NCBI RefSeq assembly: GCF_020711235.1 | Contig: NZ_JAJFAV010000001.1 | Coordinates: forward strand, 682,001-746,000 | Direction of reading: 5' to 3' | DNA from: Hymenobacter sp. 15J16-1T3B | GTDB taxonomy: Bacteria > Bacteroidota > Bacteroidia > Cytophagales > Hymenobacteraceae | Length of the DNA: 64,000 nt | In this document: positions 8,185 through 15,520 of the stretch, piece after piece | How the letters are laid out: each line of letters begins with the position of its first letter | Numbering within the stretch: position 1 is the first letter of the stretch | The notes under the pieces: model-generated | What the model was told of the DNA's origin: nothing | Seen by the model: the letters and a program-made list of their open reading frames with translations, nothing else | Database searches by the model: none | Translations under genes and position numbers: made by a program

Positions 8185-8862
8185 ATGACTTCCCCTTCCG
8201 ATTTGTCGGGCCCTTCGTCGTCGCGGCGGGGCTGGCTGAAGAGCTTGGGCGGCCTGCTGGCCGGCGGGCTGCTGCTCGGCAGAAGCCGAGACGCCCAGGC
8301 CGAGCCGCTGGCGCCCCAGAATAACTTGGTGTACCTGGGCGAAATCATGATGATTTCCTTCAATTACGCCCCCCGCGGCTGGGCCCTTTGCAACGGACAG
8401 TTGCTGGCCATCAACCAGAACCAAGCGCTGTTTTCGCTACTGGGCAACATGTACGGCGGCAACGGGCAAACCAACTTTGCCCTGCCCGACCTGCGCGGCC
8501 GCATCCCGGTATCCGACGGCAATGGCTTTACGCTGGGCCAGCGCGGCGGCGCGCAAGCCCACACCCTCACGCTCAGCGAACTGGTGCCGCACCTGCACGG
8601 CATCAAGAGCAGCGTCGACATGGGTACCCTGCAGGTATCGGGCACGAGCAGCCCGGTGGCGCACCACTACTTGGCCAACAGCGGCGGGGGCGCCCCGCAA
8701 TACGGCTACGCGCCCGATGCCCAATTGGCCACCACGGCCGCTGGCAGTACAGTGAATACCACCAGCAGCGTGGGCGGCAGCCAGGCGCATACCAACATGC
8801 AGCCTTACCAGTGCATTAATTTCGTTATTGCCCTCCAGGGGGTGTTTCCCTCCGCTACCTAG
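8185..8862 (+). CDS. Tail-collar (MdpB-like) protein 2 with Tat signal
   Basis: A 225-residue paralogue of the preceding gene, 11 bases downstream. The leader SSRRGWLKSLGGLLAGGLLLG is a textbook twin-arginine signal: SRRxWLK, then a hydrophobic stretch and a charged/AQA end (RDAQAE) near residue 33. The collar domain follows: VYLGEIMMISFNYAPRGWALCNGQLL (about 48-73), YGGNGQTNFALPDLRGRIP, LVPHLHGI and the ending NMQPYQCINFVIALQGVFPSAT. Tat export implies that the domain folds in the cytoplasm before crossing the inner membrane. No phage structural genes lie nearby. Confidence 0.87.
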   Translation: MTSPSDLSGPSSSRRGWLKSLGGLLAGGLLLGRSRDAQAEPLAPQNNLVYLGEIMMISFNYAPRGWALCNGQLLAINQNQALFSLLGNMYGGNGQTNFALPDLRGRIPVSDGNGFTLGQRGGAQAHTLTLSELVPHLHGIKSSVDMGTLQVSGTSSPVAHHYLANSGGGAPQYGYAPDAQLATTAAGSTVNTTSSVGGSQAHTNMQPYQCINFVIALQGVFPSAT

Positions 8863-8864
8863 CC

Positions 8865-9533
8865 GTGCCGACGCCAACCTCCACCCCTACCGCGGTCCAA
8901 CCCACCCGGCGGAGCCTACTCAAGCGCCTCTCGGGCCTGGTGGCCGGCAGCTTTCTGGCCGGGCCGCTTCAGAGCCTGTTCGGGCGCGCCACGCCCGCGG
9001 CGGCCGGCACGCTCACCAGCAACGACCCCTACGTGGGCGAAATCATCCTGGCGGCCTTCAACTTTGCCCCGCGCGGCTACGCCCGCTGCGACGGGCAGCT
9101 GCTGCCTATCCAGCAGAACACGGCTCTGTTTGCGCTGCTGGGCACCACCTACGGCGGCGACGGGCGCAGCAACTTTGCCTTGCCCAACCTAAACGGCTGC
9201 GTGCCCATCGGGGCCGGGCAAGGCCCCGGGCTGTCGCTCCGCGGCTTGGGCGACAGCGGCGGGGTGGCAACCGTGACGCTGCTGGAATCGGAAATACCGG
9301 CCCACACCCACACCGTGGAGCTGACCTACAGCACCGCCCTGGGCACCACCGACTCGCCGGCCAATGCCTTTCTGGCCAGCAATGCCTCGGGCCTGCCGCA
9401 GTACGCGGCCACCGGCACTGGCAGTATGGGCGGCGGGGCCATCGGCGGGGCCCAGCCCCACAACAACCTGCAGCCCTACCAGACCTTGGCCTACTACATT
9501 GCGCTGCAAGGCGTATTCCCGCCGCGGTCTTAA
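8865..9533 (+). CDS. Tail-collar (MdpB-like) protein 3 with Tat signal
   Basis: A 222-residue third paralogue, starting with GTG two bases after the previous stop, so translational coupling is likely. The leader PTRRSLLKRLSGLVAGSFLAG fits the Tat consensus (TRRSLLK). The collar domain shows YVGEIILAAFNFAPRGYARCDGQLLPI, TTYGGDGRSNFALPNLNG, SEIPAHTHTV and the ending NLQPYQTLAYYIALQGVFPPRS. Histidines in the IPAHTH and AQPHNN segments are shared by all three paralogues and could bind metal, as in collar spikes. A hairpin terminator at 9562 closes the operon. Confidence 0.87.
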   Translation: MPTPTSTPTAVQPTRRSLLKRLSGLVAGSFLAGPLQSLFGRATPAAAGTLTSNDPYVGEIILAAFNFAPRGYARCDGQLLPIQQNTALFALLGTTYGGDGRSNFALPNLNGCVPIGAGQGPGLSLRGLGDSGGVATVTLLESEIPAHTHTVELTYSTALGTTDSPANAFLASNASGLPQYAATGTGSMGGGAIGGAQPHNNLQPYQTLAYYIALQGVFPPRS

Positions 9534-9561
9534 CTCGCCCGGCCTCGTTGCGTATGGTACT

Positions 9562-9593
9562 GGCCGCCGGAAGTCCGGCGGCCAAACTTTTTT
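9562..9593 (+). terminator. Intrinsic terminator of tail-collar operon
   Basis: 10-bp perfect stem GGCCGCCGGA (9562-9571) with 9574-9583, followed by AAAC and six T's. It directly follows the last tail-collar gene. Confidence 0.85.
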
Positions 9594-9623
9594 CTGCCCA
9601 AAACGCTTTAGGCTTGCGTGCTA

Positions 9624-9642
9624 GATAAGAATCGTTCTTATC
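9624..9642. promoter_or_regulatory. Fur-family-like 9-1-9 palindrome before thioredoxin operon
   Basis: GATAAGAATCGTTCTTATC is a 19-bp near-perfect 9-1-9 inverted repeat (8 of 9 pairs), flanked by one more pair on each side. Size and outer sequence (GATAA...TTATC) resemble Fur/PerR-type boxes. It lies 32 bases before the thioredoxin ATG, well placed to act as an operator. No regulator gene of that family is in the window. Confidence 0.5.
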
Positions 9643-9674
9643 TGCTGCGTTGCTTCTCATCAACCTAACCGATA

Positions 9675-9992
9675 ATGGCCGTTACCAAAGCCACCGACGC
9701 TGACTTCCAGCAACTTCTCCAGCAGCACGACAAAGTCGTGGTGAAATACTACGCCGATTGGTGCGGCAACTGCCGCCTGTTCTCGCCCAAGTTTAAGCGC
9801 ATGTCCGACGCGGAAAGCAACGCCGACGTGGCCTTCCTCGACGTGAATGCCGAAGTAAGCCCGGAGGCCCGCAAAGCCGCCAACGTGACCAACCTGCCCT
9901 TTTTCGCCGTGTTCAAGAACGGCGAGTTCGTCGACAGCGTGGCCGCCAGCAAGGAAGAAGCCGTGGCTTCGCTCATCGAGAAAATCCGCTAG
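9675..9992 (+). CDS. Thioredoxin-family protein with CGNC active site
   Basis: A 105-residue cytoplasmic thioredoxin-fold protein. The active site is YYADWCGNCRLFSPKF (Cys near residues 33 and 36), i.e. CGNC instead of the usual CGPC, which would change redox potential. The cis-proline is in VTNLPFFAVFKNGE. No signal peptide. Only 4 bases separate it from the DUF6952-like gene. In other Cytophagales this pair is typically linked to peroxide defence (my recollection of context, not shown here). The Fur-like palindrome upstream would fit metal- or peroxide-responsive control. Confidence 0.92.
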   Translation: MAVTKATDADFQQLLQQHDKVVVKYYADWCGNCRLFSPKFKRMSDAESNADVAFLDVNAEVSPEARKAANVTNLPFFAVFKNGEFVDSVAASKEEAVASLIEKIR

Positions 9993-9996
9993 TGCC

Positions 9997-10239
9997 ATGA
10001 AAATCCCGGCCATCAAGCGTCTGGTGGAAAACCAGACCCTGCAAGACCTGCTCGAAGCCGAGGAGGCCCTGCTCGACGAGCGTAAGCCCTCCTTCGAAGT
10101 AGAAGGTGCCGACGACGGCGAGCAGCTGACCCACGTCTTCGCCGCCATCTGGATTCTGAACCACATGAAGGACCACGGCGCCGACTTCACCACGTCGCTG
10201 CGCGAGTACACCAAGAAGGTGCGCGTATCCATCAGCTAA
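9997..10239 (+). CDS. Small conserved protein, DUF6952-like
   Basis: An 80-residue cytoplasmic protein of unknown function, acidic with a basic C-terminus (REYTKKVRVSIS). It begins MKIPAIKRLVENQTLQDLLEAEEALLDE and contains EVEGADDGEQLTHVFAAIWILNHMKDHG, which I recognise as the small Bacteroidota family annotated DUF6952, usually beside a thioredoxin. Predominantly helical, no cysteine. Strictly co-transcribed with the thioredoxin (4-base gap), suggesting a partner or substrate role, which is inference. Confidence 0.85.
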   Translation: MKIPAIKRLVENQTLQDLLEAEEALLDERKPSFEVEGADDGEQLTHVFAAIWILNHMKDHGADFTTSLREYTKKVRVSIS

Positions 10240-10299
10240 ACAGAGAACCGGCGAGTGCTGCCCTGACAGCCCCTACGCTTCAGGCGCAGCGAATTACGA

Positions 10300-10337
10300 C
10301 ACGCGGGCCCGGCAACACCAGTTGCCGGGCCCGCGTG
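10300..10337. terminator. Bidirectional hairpin terminator
   Basis: Perfect 17-bp stem (10300-10316 with 10321-10337), loop ACCA, between the convergent DUF6952-like gene and the NTF2-like gene at 10398. Confidence 0.8.
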
Positions 10338-10397
10338 CTGTTATCAGGCGTCGTGCGAGGGGCTGCAGGCCGCTTGCTGGCCCGCCAGCGTGCCCGG

Positions 10398-11057
10398 TCA
10401 GCGCTTGGTCGGCTCGGAGGCGTAGGTGTTTTTGAGCTTCTTTCGTTCTTTTTTGGCCTTTTTACCGGCATTAACCAGGGCCGTCAGTCGCGCGGGCACC
10501 ACGTAGGTGGTCGAGCTGGCGGCTACCAGCCACTTGCCGTTGCGCCGGATGAAGTAGCGCATGATGCGGTATTCGCCGGTGGTGCTGGTGCCGTCCAGCT
10601 CGCCGCGGAAGGAGGTGTTGTGCACCACCAGCCCCGTGGTGCCGTACACCCGCACCACGTAGTCGAAGCCTTTGTTGATGTCGCAGCGGCCTTCGTCGTT
10701 GGCAATGGCCGCCAGCCAGTCTTTCTTGCTCGTCACCAGGCCTTTGGAGTTGACGGCCAGGTACTCGTCGGCTAGCAAGTGGGTGATGGTTTCGGCGTCG
10801 CTGCGCAGGGTGGCGGCGGTCAGCGCCTCGTCGATGCGCAGGAGCTCTTCCGCGTCGGGCCCTTCCGACACGGCCGCGTTGGTAGCTAGGCGCACCGCTT
10901 CGGCGCGGCGGGCGGCCTCGGCCTTGGTGCGGGCCGCTGCGGCGGCGGCAATTTTGGCTTTGCGGGCCTTAGCCGATTGGGGTTTGTGCTGCGCGCCGGC
11001 GGGCGCGGTACTTAGGCAGATCAGCGCAAACAGGGACAAGAGTAGGCGTTTGGTCAT
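10398..11057 (-). CDS. Secreted NTF2-like (DUF4440/SnoaL-type) protein
   Basis: A 219-residue exported protein. Signal peptide MTKRLLLSLFALICLSTAPAG ends near AQ; start chosen at ATG 11057 for that reason. A Lys/Ala/Arg-rich helical linker (about residues 24-60) leads into an NTF2-like cone-fold domain: LLRIDEALTAATLRSDAETITHLLADEYLAVNSKG, then DYVVRVYGTTGLVVHN, GEYRIMRYFIRRNGKWLVAAS. This order matches DUF4440. No catalytic residues can be assigned. The C-terminus is strongly basic (KKAKKERKKLKN), which is unusual for a secreted protein and could bind polyanions. Function unknown. Confidence 0.75.
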   Translation of the reverse strand: MTKRLLLSLFALICLSTAPAGAQHKPQSAKARKAKIAAAAAARTKAEAARRAEAVRLATNAAVSEGPDAEELLRIDEALTAATLRSDAETITHLLADEYLAVNSKGLVTSKKDWLAAIANDEGRCDINKGFDYVVRVYGTTGLVVHNTSFRGELDGTSTTGEYRIMRYFIRRNGKWLVAASSTTYVVPARLTALVNAGKKAKKERKKLKNTYASEPTKR

Positions 11058-11162
11058 AGCGGCGGGTTTAGTTGCGCCGCAAACCTCCGCTATATCCAAT
11101 AAATTAAAAATAACATGATAATGTGGTGCCCGTCACCACGCCCCTACGCCAGCAGCCCGGCG

Positions 11163-11777
11163 CTACATGCGGGCAAAATACCCCGAGGCAGCCTGAATGC
11201 CCTCGTCGGTGCACAGGCCGCGGAAATAGTAGAGGTACACGCTGCGGAACACCTCGGCGATGTTGTAGCGGCTGGAGGGGAAAATCTGCTCGTTGAGCAT
11301 CATGTTGAGCTGCTCAATGATGATTTTGCTGACCAGGCCGATGTTGATGTCGCCGCGCAGCAGCTTTTGCACCACGCCGTCGTTGAGCAGGCCGTGCAGC
11401 TGCGGGTACGAGTAGTTCATCAGGTGCTGCTGGCCCACTTCCCAGGCTTCCGGGTAGAACTGAATCAGGTCCGAGAAATAGGTCGGCGCCGTTACTTTCT
11501 GCAGGTCGCGGATGCCCATTTCGAGCAGGCTCAGCAAACGCCCCACCGGATTGGGCACGCGGGCAAACAGCTCGGCGTGCTCCTGTTTCTGCCGCTCGAT
11601 GTCGTGCAACGTTACTTGCATGACCAGGTCCGCTTTGTCGCGGAACATCTCGCGGAAGGTGGCCGGCGAAATGTCCAGCGCGGCTACCAGTTGGTCCGGC
11701 GACTGAGTCTCGATGCCCGCGCGCATAAATAGGTCGCGGGCTTCGTCCAGAAGCGTGTCGCGTAAAGTTCGGGTCAT
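11163..11777 (-). CDS. TetR/AcrR-family transcriptional regulator
   Basis: A 204-residue one-component repressor. An N-terminal three-helix DNA-binding region covers residues about 5-50 (LLDEARDLFMRAGIETQSPDQLVAALDISPATFREMFRDKADLVMQV), with a helical ligand domain after it. It is rather degenerate around the turn but fits TetR length and order. ATG 11777 is preferred over the upstream frame extension. It starts 37 bases after the cruF stop, so it is probably co-transcribed with crtD-cruF and could control carotenoid synthesis; that link is inference. Confidence 0.85.
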   Translation of the reverse strand: MTRTLRDTLLDEARDLFMRAGIETQSPDQLVAALDISPATFREMFRDKADLVMQVTLHDIERQKQEHAELFARVPNPVGRLLSLLEMGIRDLQKVTAPTYFSDLIQFYPEAWEVGQQHLMNYSYPQLHGLLNDGVVQKLLRGDINIGLVSKIIIEQLNMMLNEQIFPSSRYNIAEVFRSVYLYYFRGLCTDEGIQAASGYFARM

Positions 11778-11814
11778 GCGGGGAAAGGGCGGGGAAGTGA
11801 AGCGGCCACGAAAA

Positions 11815-12510
11815 TTAGCCGATAACCCAGCCCAAACCAAAAAAGAAAAGCAGCTGCAACAGGTACAGGAAGGGCACCAGCGGATTGCGGCCAGGCTGTA
11901 CGTGGCTGCGGTTCAGGTACACCTGCAAGATTACCGACAGCGCAAACCACGCCTTAAAATTCTGCAGCGGAATCACGTCAGCAAACCATTTCCACCAGCC
12001 GAAGTGCACGGCCACCGGCTCGATGCACACGTCCATGCCCACCATGAGCAAGGCCGCCAGCAGCGCCCGTCCGAAGCCCGGCAGCGGCAGGCGCTGGGCC
12101 AAACCGCCGGCCAGGTAGGTCAGAATCAGCCAGTTCAGGCCGATGATAATGGGCACGTTCAACAGGCGCGGCCCCATGGTGGTGCCGTAGCTGTAGTTGC
12201 CGAAGATGACGCTGGTTTGCACGCCGGCCACCTCCACCCCGAAGCCCACCAACATGACCGTGAGGGCAAACCAGCCGAACATCGGCGCGGGGCTGTGGCG
12301 GTCGAAGCCAAGCAGCAGGGCCGCCGTGAGCAGCAGCGTGAGAGGCATGAACTGCAGGTAGAAGCCCGGGTCCTGCGAGAAGCCGAGGCCCACAAAACCC
12401 GTGGCGTAGAAGAGCAGCAGCACCAGTTGTGCCCCCAGCAGGCGGCGCGGCGCCGGGCCGGGCGCCGCCGGAGTCGCCACCGGCGAAGTCAGTTGATCAG
12501 GTTGGGGCAT
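11815..12510 (-). CDS. cruF: CruF-type carotenoid 1',2'-hydratase, membrane protein
   Basis: A 231-residue polytopic membrane protein of the carotenoid biosynthesis family (DUF422/PF04240), which hydrates the psi end of acyclic carotenes to give 1'-hydroxy groups. Six or seven hydrophobic segments are visible, including LLLFYATGFVGLGF, FALTVMLVGFGVEVAGV, the family stretch IFGNYSYG followed by GPRLLNVPIIIGLNWLIL, and a MDVCIEPVAVHFGWWKW segment with acidic/His residues typical of the family. The next gene upstream is a CrtD-like desaturase; in flexixanthin/saproxanthin/myxol pathways CruF and CrtD act one after the other. Confidence 0.85.
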   Translation of the reverse strand: MPQPDQLTSPVATPAAPGPAPRRLLGAQLVLLLFYATGFVGLGFSQDPGFYLQFMPLTLLLTAALLLGFDRHSPAPMFGWFALTVMLVGFGVEVAGVQTSVIFGNYSYGTTMGPRLLNVPIIIGLNWLILTYLAGGLAQRLPLPGFGRALLAALLMVGMDVCIEPVAVHFGWWKWFADVIPLQNFKAWFALSVILQVYLNRSHVQPGRNPLVPFLYLLQLLFFFGLGWVIG

Positions 12511-12514
12511 AGGG

Positions 12515-12645
12515 AGAAATTAAAAATGGAGAATTAAAAATCGAAAACGGGCTGGTCGGAGCCCCCGGTTCCGCACTGGCGGTGGCCGGGGCGGCCTTCG
12601 CAGGCAAGTTTCAATTTCTAACGGCTCATTTTTAATTGATTAAGT
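12515..12645. repeat. ATTAAAAAT-rich inverted intergenic element
   Basis: The left arm 12515-12542 carries two direct copies of AATTAAAAAT. The right arm (about 12609-12645) carries the same word inverted, plus TTTCAATTTC. The right arm overlaps the crtD stop (12632-12634) and the left arm begins 5 bases outside the cruF start. The GC-rich centre is 12543-12608. Layout parallels the GTGAA-type elements, but the arm sequence differs. Confidence 0.7.
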
Positions 12646-14146
12646 CAGCGACAATACGGGCGGAGAGCAGGCAGAGCGGGATGCCCCCGCCGGGGTGCAC
12701 CGAGCCGCCGCAAAAGTACAGTCCGTCGAGCCGGCGCGAAAAATTCGGGTGGCGCAAAAAGGCCGCCAGCATGGTGTTGGAGGAAGAACCGTAGAGCGCC
12801 CCGCCGAAGGAAGAGGTATCGGCGGCAATGCCCGGCGGCGTCCAGGCGCGCTCGGCCCGGATCAAGGGAGCAACGTCGAGGCCGAGGGCTTGGTTCAGGC
12901 GGCGCAGCACGGCGGCGCGGGCCTGGGCCAGCAGCGCGGGCCAGTCCTGGCCCTGGTCGTGGGGCACGTTCACCATCACAAACCAGTTTTCGTGGCCGGG
13001 CGGGGCGTCGGCGGGTGTTTTTTTGCTGGTGATGTTCACGTACACCGTCACGTCGTCGGCCACGGTCTGCCGCTGGAAAATGGCCTCGAACTCGCGGCGG
13101 TAGTCGTCGGAGAAGAAGATGTTGTGCACGCCCAGCTCGGGAAACTCGCGGGCCACGCCCCAATAGAAAATCAGGGCCGACGAGGAGCGGGGCTGGGCCA
13201 GGGTGCGCTCGGGGGCGGGCTCCTGGGGCAGCAGGCGGCGGTAGGTGGGCACCACGTCCATGTTGCTGACCACAAGGCCGAAGTCGTACACGTCCCGCGG
13301 AGTGCGCACGCCCGTCACGCGGCCGCCGGCGGTCAGGATTTCCTCCACGGGCTCGTGGTAGCGGAACTGCACGCCCAGCTCCTCGGCCAAGCGCACCAAG
13401 GAGCTGGCAATGCTGTAGATGCCGCCCTCGGGGTAGTAGGCGCCGAGGCCGTGCTCCAGGTGCGGAATCAACGAGAGGGTGGCCGGGGCCTGGTAGGGGT
13501 CGGAGCCGTTGTAGGTGGCAAACCGGTCGAAGAGCTGCACCAGCCGCGCATCCTGCGGAAAGGCCTGCTCGTGGCGCGCGTGCATGGTGCTGAGCAGGCC
13601 CAGGCGCGGCATTTCGGCCACGGCCCGTAGGGTGTCGCGGCTCCAGTAGCTCTGCGGGCGGTGCAAAGACTTGTGCAGGAAGGTGGGCGCGGTGGCCTCG
13701 TAGGCGCGCTTCGAGCGGTGCAAAAAGCCGCGTACTTCGGCGGCGGGCACTTGCAGCTTCTGCTCGACTTCGGCGGCAAACTTATCCTCGTCGGCCCAGG
13801 CCGTCAGCCGGGTGCCGTCGGCGAAAAAGTACTGGGTGATGGGGTCGAGCCGCTCGTAGCGGAAGTAGTCCTGCGGCTCGCGCTGGGCCAGCCGGAACAG
13901 TTCGTCGACGAGGCCGGGCAGGGTGAAGAGCGAGGGGCCCGCGTCGAAGCGGTAGCCGCCGGGCAGCTCGAACTGGTGCATCTTGCCCCCGAACGACTCG
14001 CGCCCCTCGAACACGGTGACGGCGTGGCCCTGGGCCGCCAGGCGCACGGCCGTGGCAATGCCACCGATGCCGGCGCCGATGACGGCTACGGGTTGCTTCA
14101 GGGACGAGGCTTGGCGCAGCTTGCGGCCGGCGGGCAAAACGGGCAT
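12632..14146 (-). CDS. crtD: CrtD-like carotenoid 3,4-desaturase (phytoene desaturase family)
   Basis: A 504-residue FAD-dependent amine-oxidase-fold enzyme. The dinucleotide-binding motif is VIGAGIGGIATAVRLAAQGHAVTVFEGRESFGGK near residue 22. The C-terminal carotenoid-desaturase signature LDGLYFCGGSVHPGGGIPLCLLSARIVADLI ends the protein. Both CrtI and CrtD share these. Placement upstream of cruF favours C-3',4' desaturation of 1'-hydroxycarotenoids (CrtD) over phytoene desaturation. No crtB or crtY lies in view, so the rest of the pathway must be elsewhere. About 120 bases, filled by the AT-rich element, separate it from cruF. Confidence 0.85.
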   Translation of the reverse strand: MPVLPAGRKLRQASSLKQPVAVIGAGIGGIATAVRLAAQGHAVTVFEGRESFGGKMHQFELPGGYRFDAGPSLFTLPGLVDELFRLAQREPQDYFRYERLDPITQYFFADGTRLTAWADEDKFAAEVEQKLQVPAAEVRGFLHRSKRAYEATAPTFLHKSLHRPQSYWSRDTLRAVAEMPRLGLLSTMHARHEQAFPQDARLVQLFDRFATYNGSDPYQAPATLSLIPHLEHGLGAYYPEGGIYSIASSLVRLAEELGVQFRYHEPVEEILTAGGRVTGVRTPRDVYDFGLVVSNMDVVPTYRRLLPQEPAPERTLAQPRSSSALIFYWGVAREFPELGVHNIFFSDDYRREFEAIFQRQTVADDVTVYVNITSKKTPADAPPGHENWFVMVNVPHDQGQDWPALLAQARAAVLRRLNQALGLDVAPLIRAERAWTPPGIAADTSSFGGALYGSSSNTMLAAFLRHPNFSRRLDGLYFCGGSVHPGGGIPLCLLSARIVADLIN

Positions 14147-14212
14147 GGTGTGGGGCGGCGGGAAAGTCAGTAGCTACAACCGGGCGGGGCCGCGGGCGGT
14201 TCAGGGCCCCTC

Positions 14213-15457
14213 CTAGTTGCGCGGTTCGATACGCTGATAGCGCAGCCGGGTTGGCTGGGCCGGGTCGACGTAGAAGGCCAGGGTGGCCGTTTCGGTGGTT
14301 ATGACAAAGCGGACTTCTTCGGGCCGCTGGGGCTGGCGGAAGCGTTGCATCTGCTGGAAGGGCACCGCCGCGACGCTGGCCGGGTTGTGCTTGTCGAGCA
14401 CGTGCAGGCCGCGTTCTTCGTCGAGCAGGTAGTATGAGTGCGTTTGCCAGACGTAGCGCCGCGGCACCAGATAGCCGAGCACGTCGAAGTAGCCCGCGTA
14501 GCGAAACTGCTGCCGGACCTGCCCGCGGGTGTTCAGCACGAAGGCGTTGGGCGCGTTGCGCCGGCGCCGGTCGACCACCCACTCGTAGTCCCGCGTGCTG
14601 TCGGCGTTGACGATTTCGCGGTACTGGCCGTAGCGGTAGATGGTGCAAAGCGTGGAGTCGGAGAGCAGCAGCGCAGCCACCAGCGTGGCCTGGGGCTTGA
14701 GCAGCTGCACCGTGCGGCCGTCGGGGCGGCGCAGCGCCTCGCAGTCCAGCAGCGTGCCGTCGGCCAGTAGCTTGGCCTGGCAGTCGGGCCCTTCCCCGCC
14801 CGACCACCGCCCGGCCGACAGGCTGCGCACGCGCCCGTCGAGGCCGAGGGTGAGCACGCAGGTGCGCCACACGTCGCTGTCGGGAATGCCGACCACGACG
14901 GTAAAGGCCAGCGTCTGGCTGGGCGCGTGGTAGCCGACGAAGAGCGGCCGCTCCGGGTTGCTGACCGTCGCAATGTCTTGGCCCGCCACCTGGTAGAAGT
15001 CGGCTTTGCGCAGCTGCCGCCGAAACACCTGCCGCCCGGCCGGGTCGAGCAGGGTGATGGTCTGGCCGCCCGCGTAGCCGCGCACCCGGTGGGTGCGGGC
15101 GAAGGTGGTGGTATCGTCGGCGTAATACGGCCCGACGATGCCCTCGGTCACCGCTACCAGCGGCTTGGTCGAGTCGGTTTCGGCGCGCAGCAGCAGGCGG
15201 TAGCGTTGCTGGCCGATGTAGAACGTAGTGTCGTGGCCGGGCTGGTAGCCGTGCTCCGTACGGCTGGCGTCCACGGTGTCGGGCGGGGGCGCCGCGGGCG
15301 CAGGTGCGGCCACTGTCGCCGCGCTGTCGGCCGCGGGCGGGGTGGTGTGCTCCGGCTGCCGCCGCGCTTCGCAGGCTACTAAAGCGGTCAGCCCAACGGC
15401 CCCCATCAGGGCCGGGCCGGTACGAAACAAAGAAAACACAGGGCGCATCGGCTGCAA
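14213..15457 (-). CDS. Lipoprotein of unknown function
   Basis: A 414-residue predicted lipoprotein. The leader ends in a lipobox (GLTALVAC, Cys near residue 29), then an Ala/Pro/Thr-rich linker to about residue 62. The body is all-beta in character with repeated strand-turn segments: TFYIGQQRYRLLLRAETD, QTITLLDPAGRQVFRR, VLTLGLDGRVRSLSAGRW, AFVLNTRGQVRQQFRYAGYFDV, YYLLDEERGLHVLDKHN. These recall propeller-like blades, but I do not recognise the family. ATG 15457 or 15448 (MRPVFSLF) are both possible. It follows the radical SAM gene on the same strand with a gap of about 60 bases. Confidence 0.7.
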   Translation of the reverse strand: MQPMRPVFSLFRTGPALMGAVGLTALVACEARRQPEHTTPPAADSAATVAAPAPAAPPPDTVDASRTEHGYQPGHDTTFYIGQQRYRLLLRAETDSTKPLVAVTEGIVGPYYADDTTTFARTHRVRGYAGGQTITLLDPAGRQVFRRQLRKADFYQVAGQDIATVSNPERPLFVGYHAPSQTLAFTVVVGIPDSDVWRTCVLTLGLDGRVRSLSAGRWSGGEGPDCQAKLLADGTLLDCEALRRPDGRTVQLLKPQATLVAALLLSDSTLCTIYRYGQYREIVNADSTRDYEWVVDRRRRNAPNAFVLNTRGQVRQQFRYAGYFDVLGYLVPRRYVWQTHSYYLLDEERGLHVLDKHNPASVAAVPFQQMQRFRQPQRPEEVRFVITTETATLAFYVDPAQPTRLRYQRIEPRN

Positions 15458-15520
15458 TAAACGCGGTAGCGGCTTAATGCAGCCGCTTATGCGGATTTCG
15501 CCGCCCCGGTTGGCCGCGGT

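Noticed and set aside
6532-9533. Prophage, suggested by tail-collar and fibre-like genes
   Set aside because: No integrase, portal, capsid or terminase gene, no att-like repeats, and the proteins have export signals that phage parts lack.
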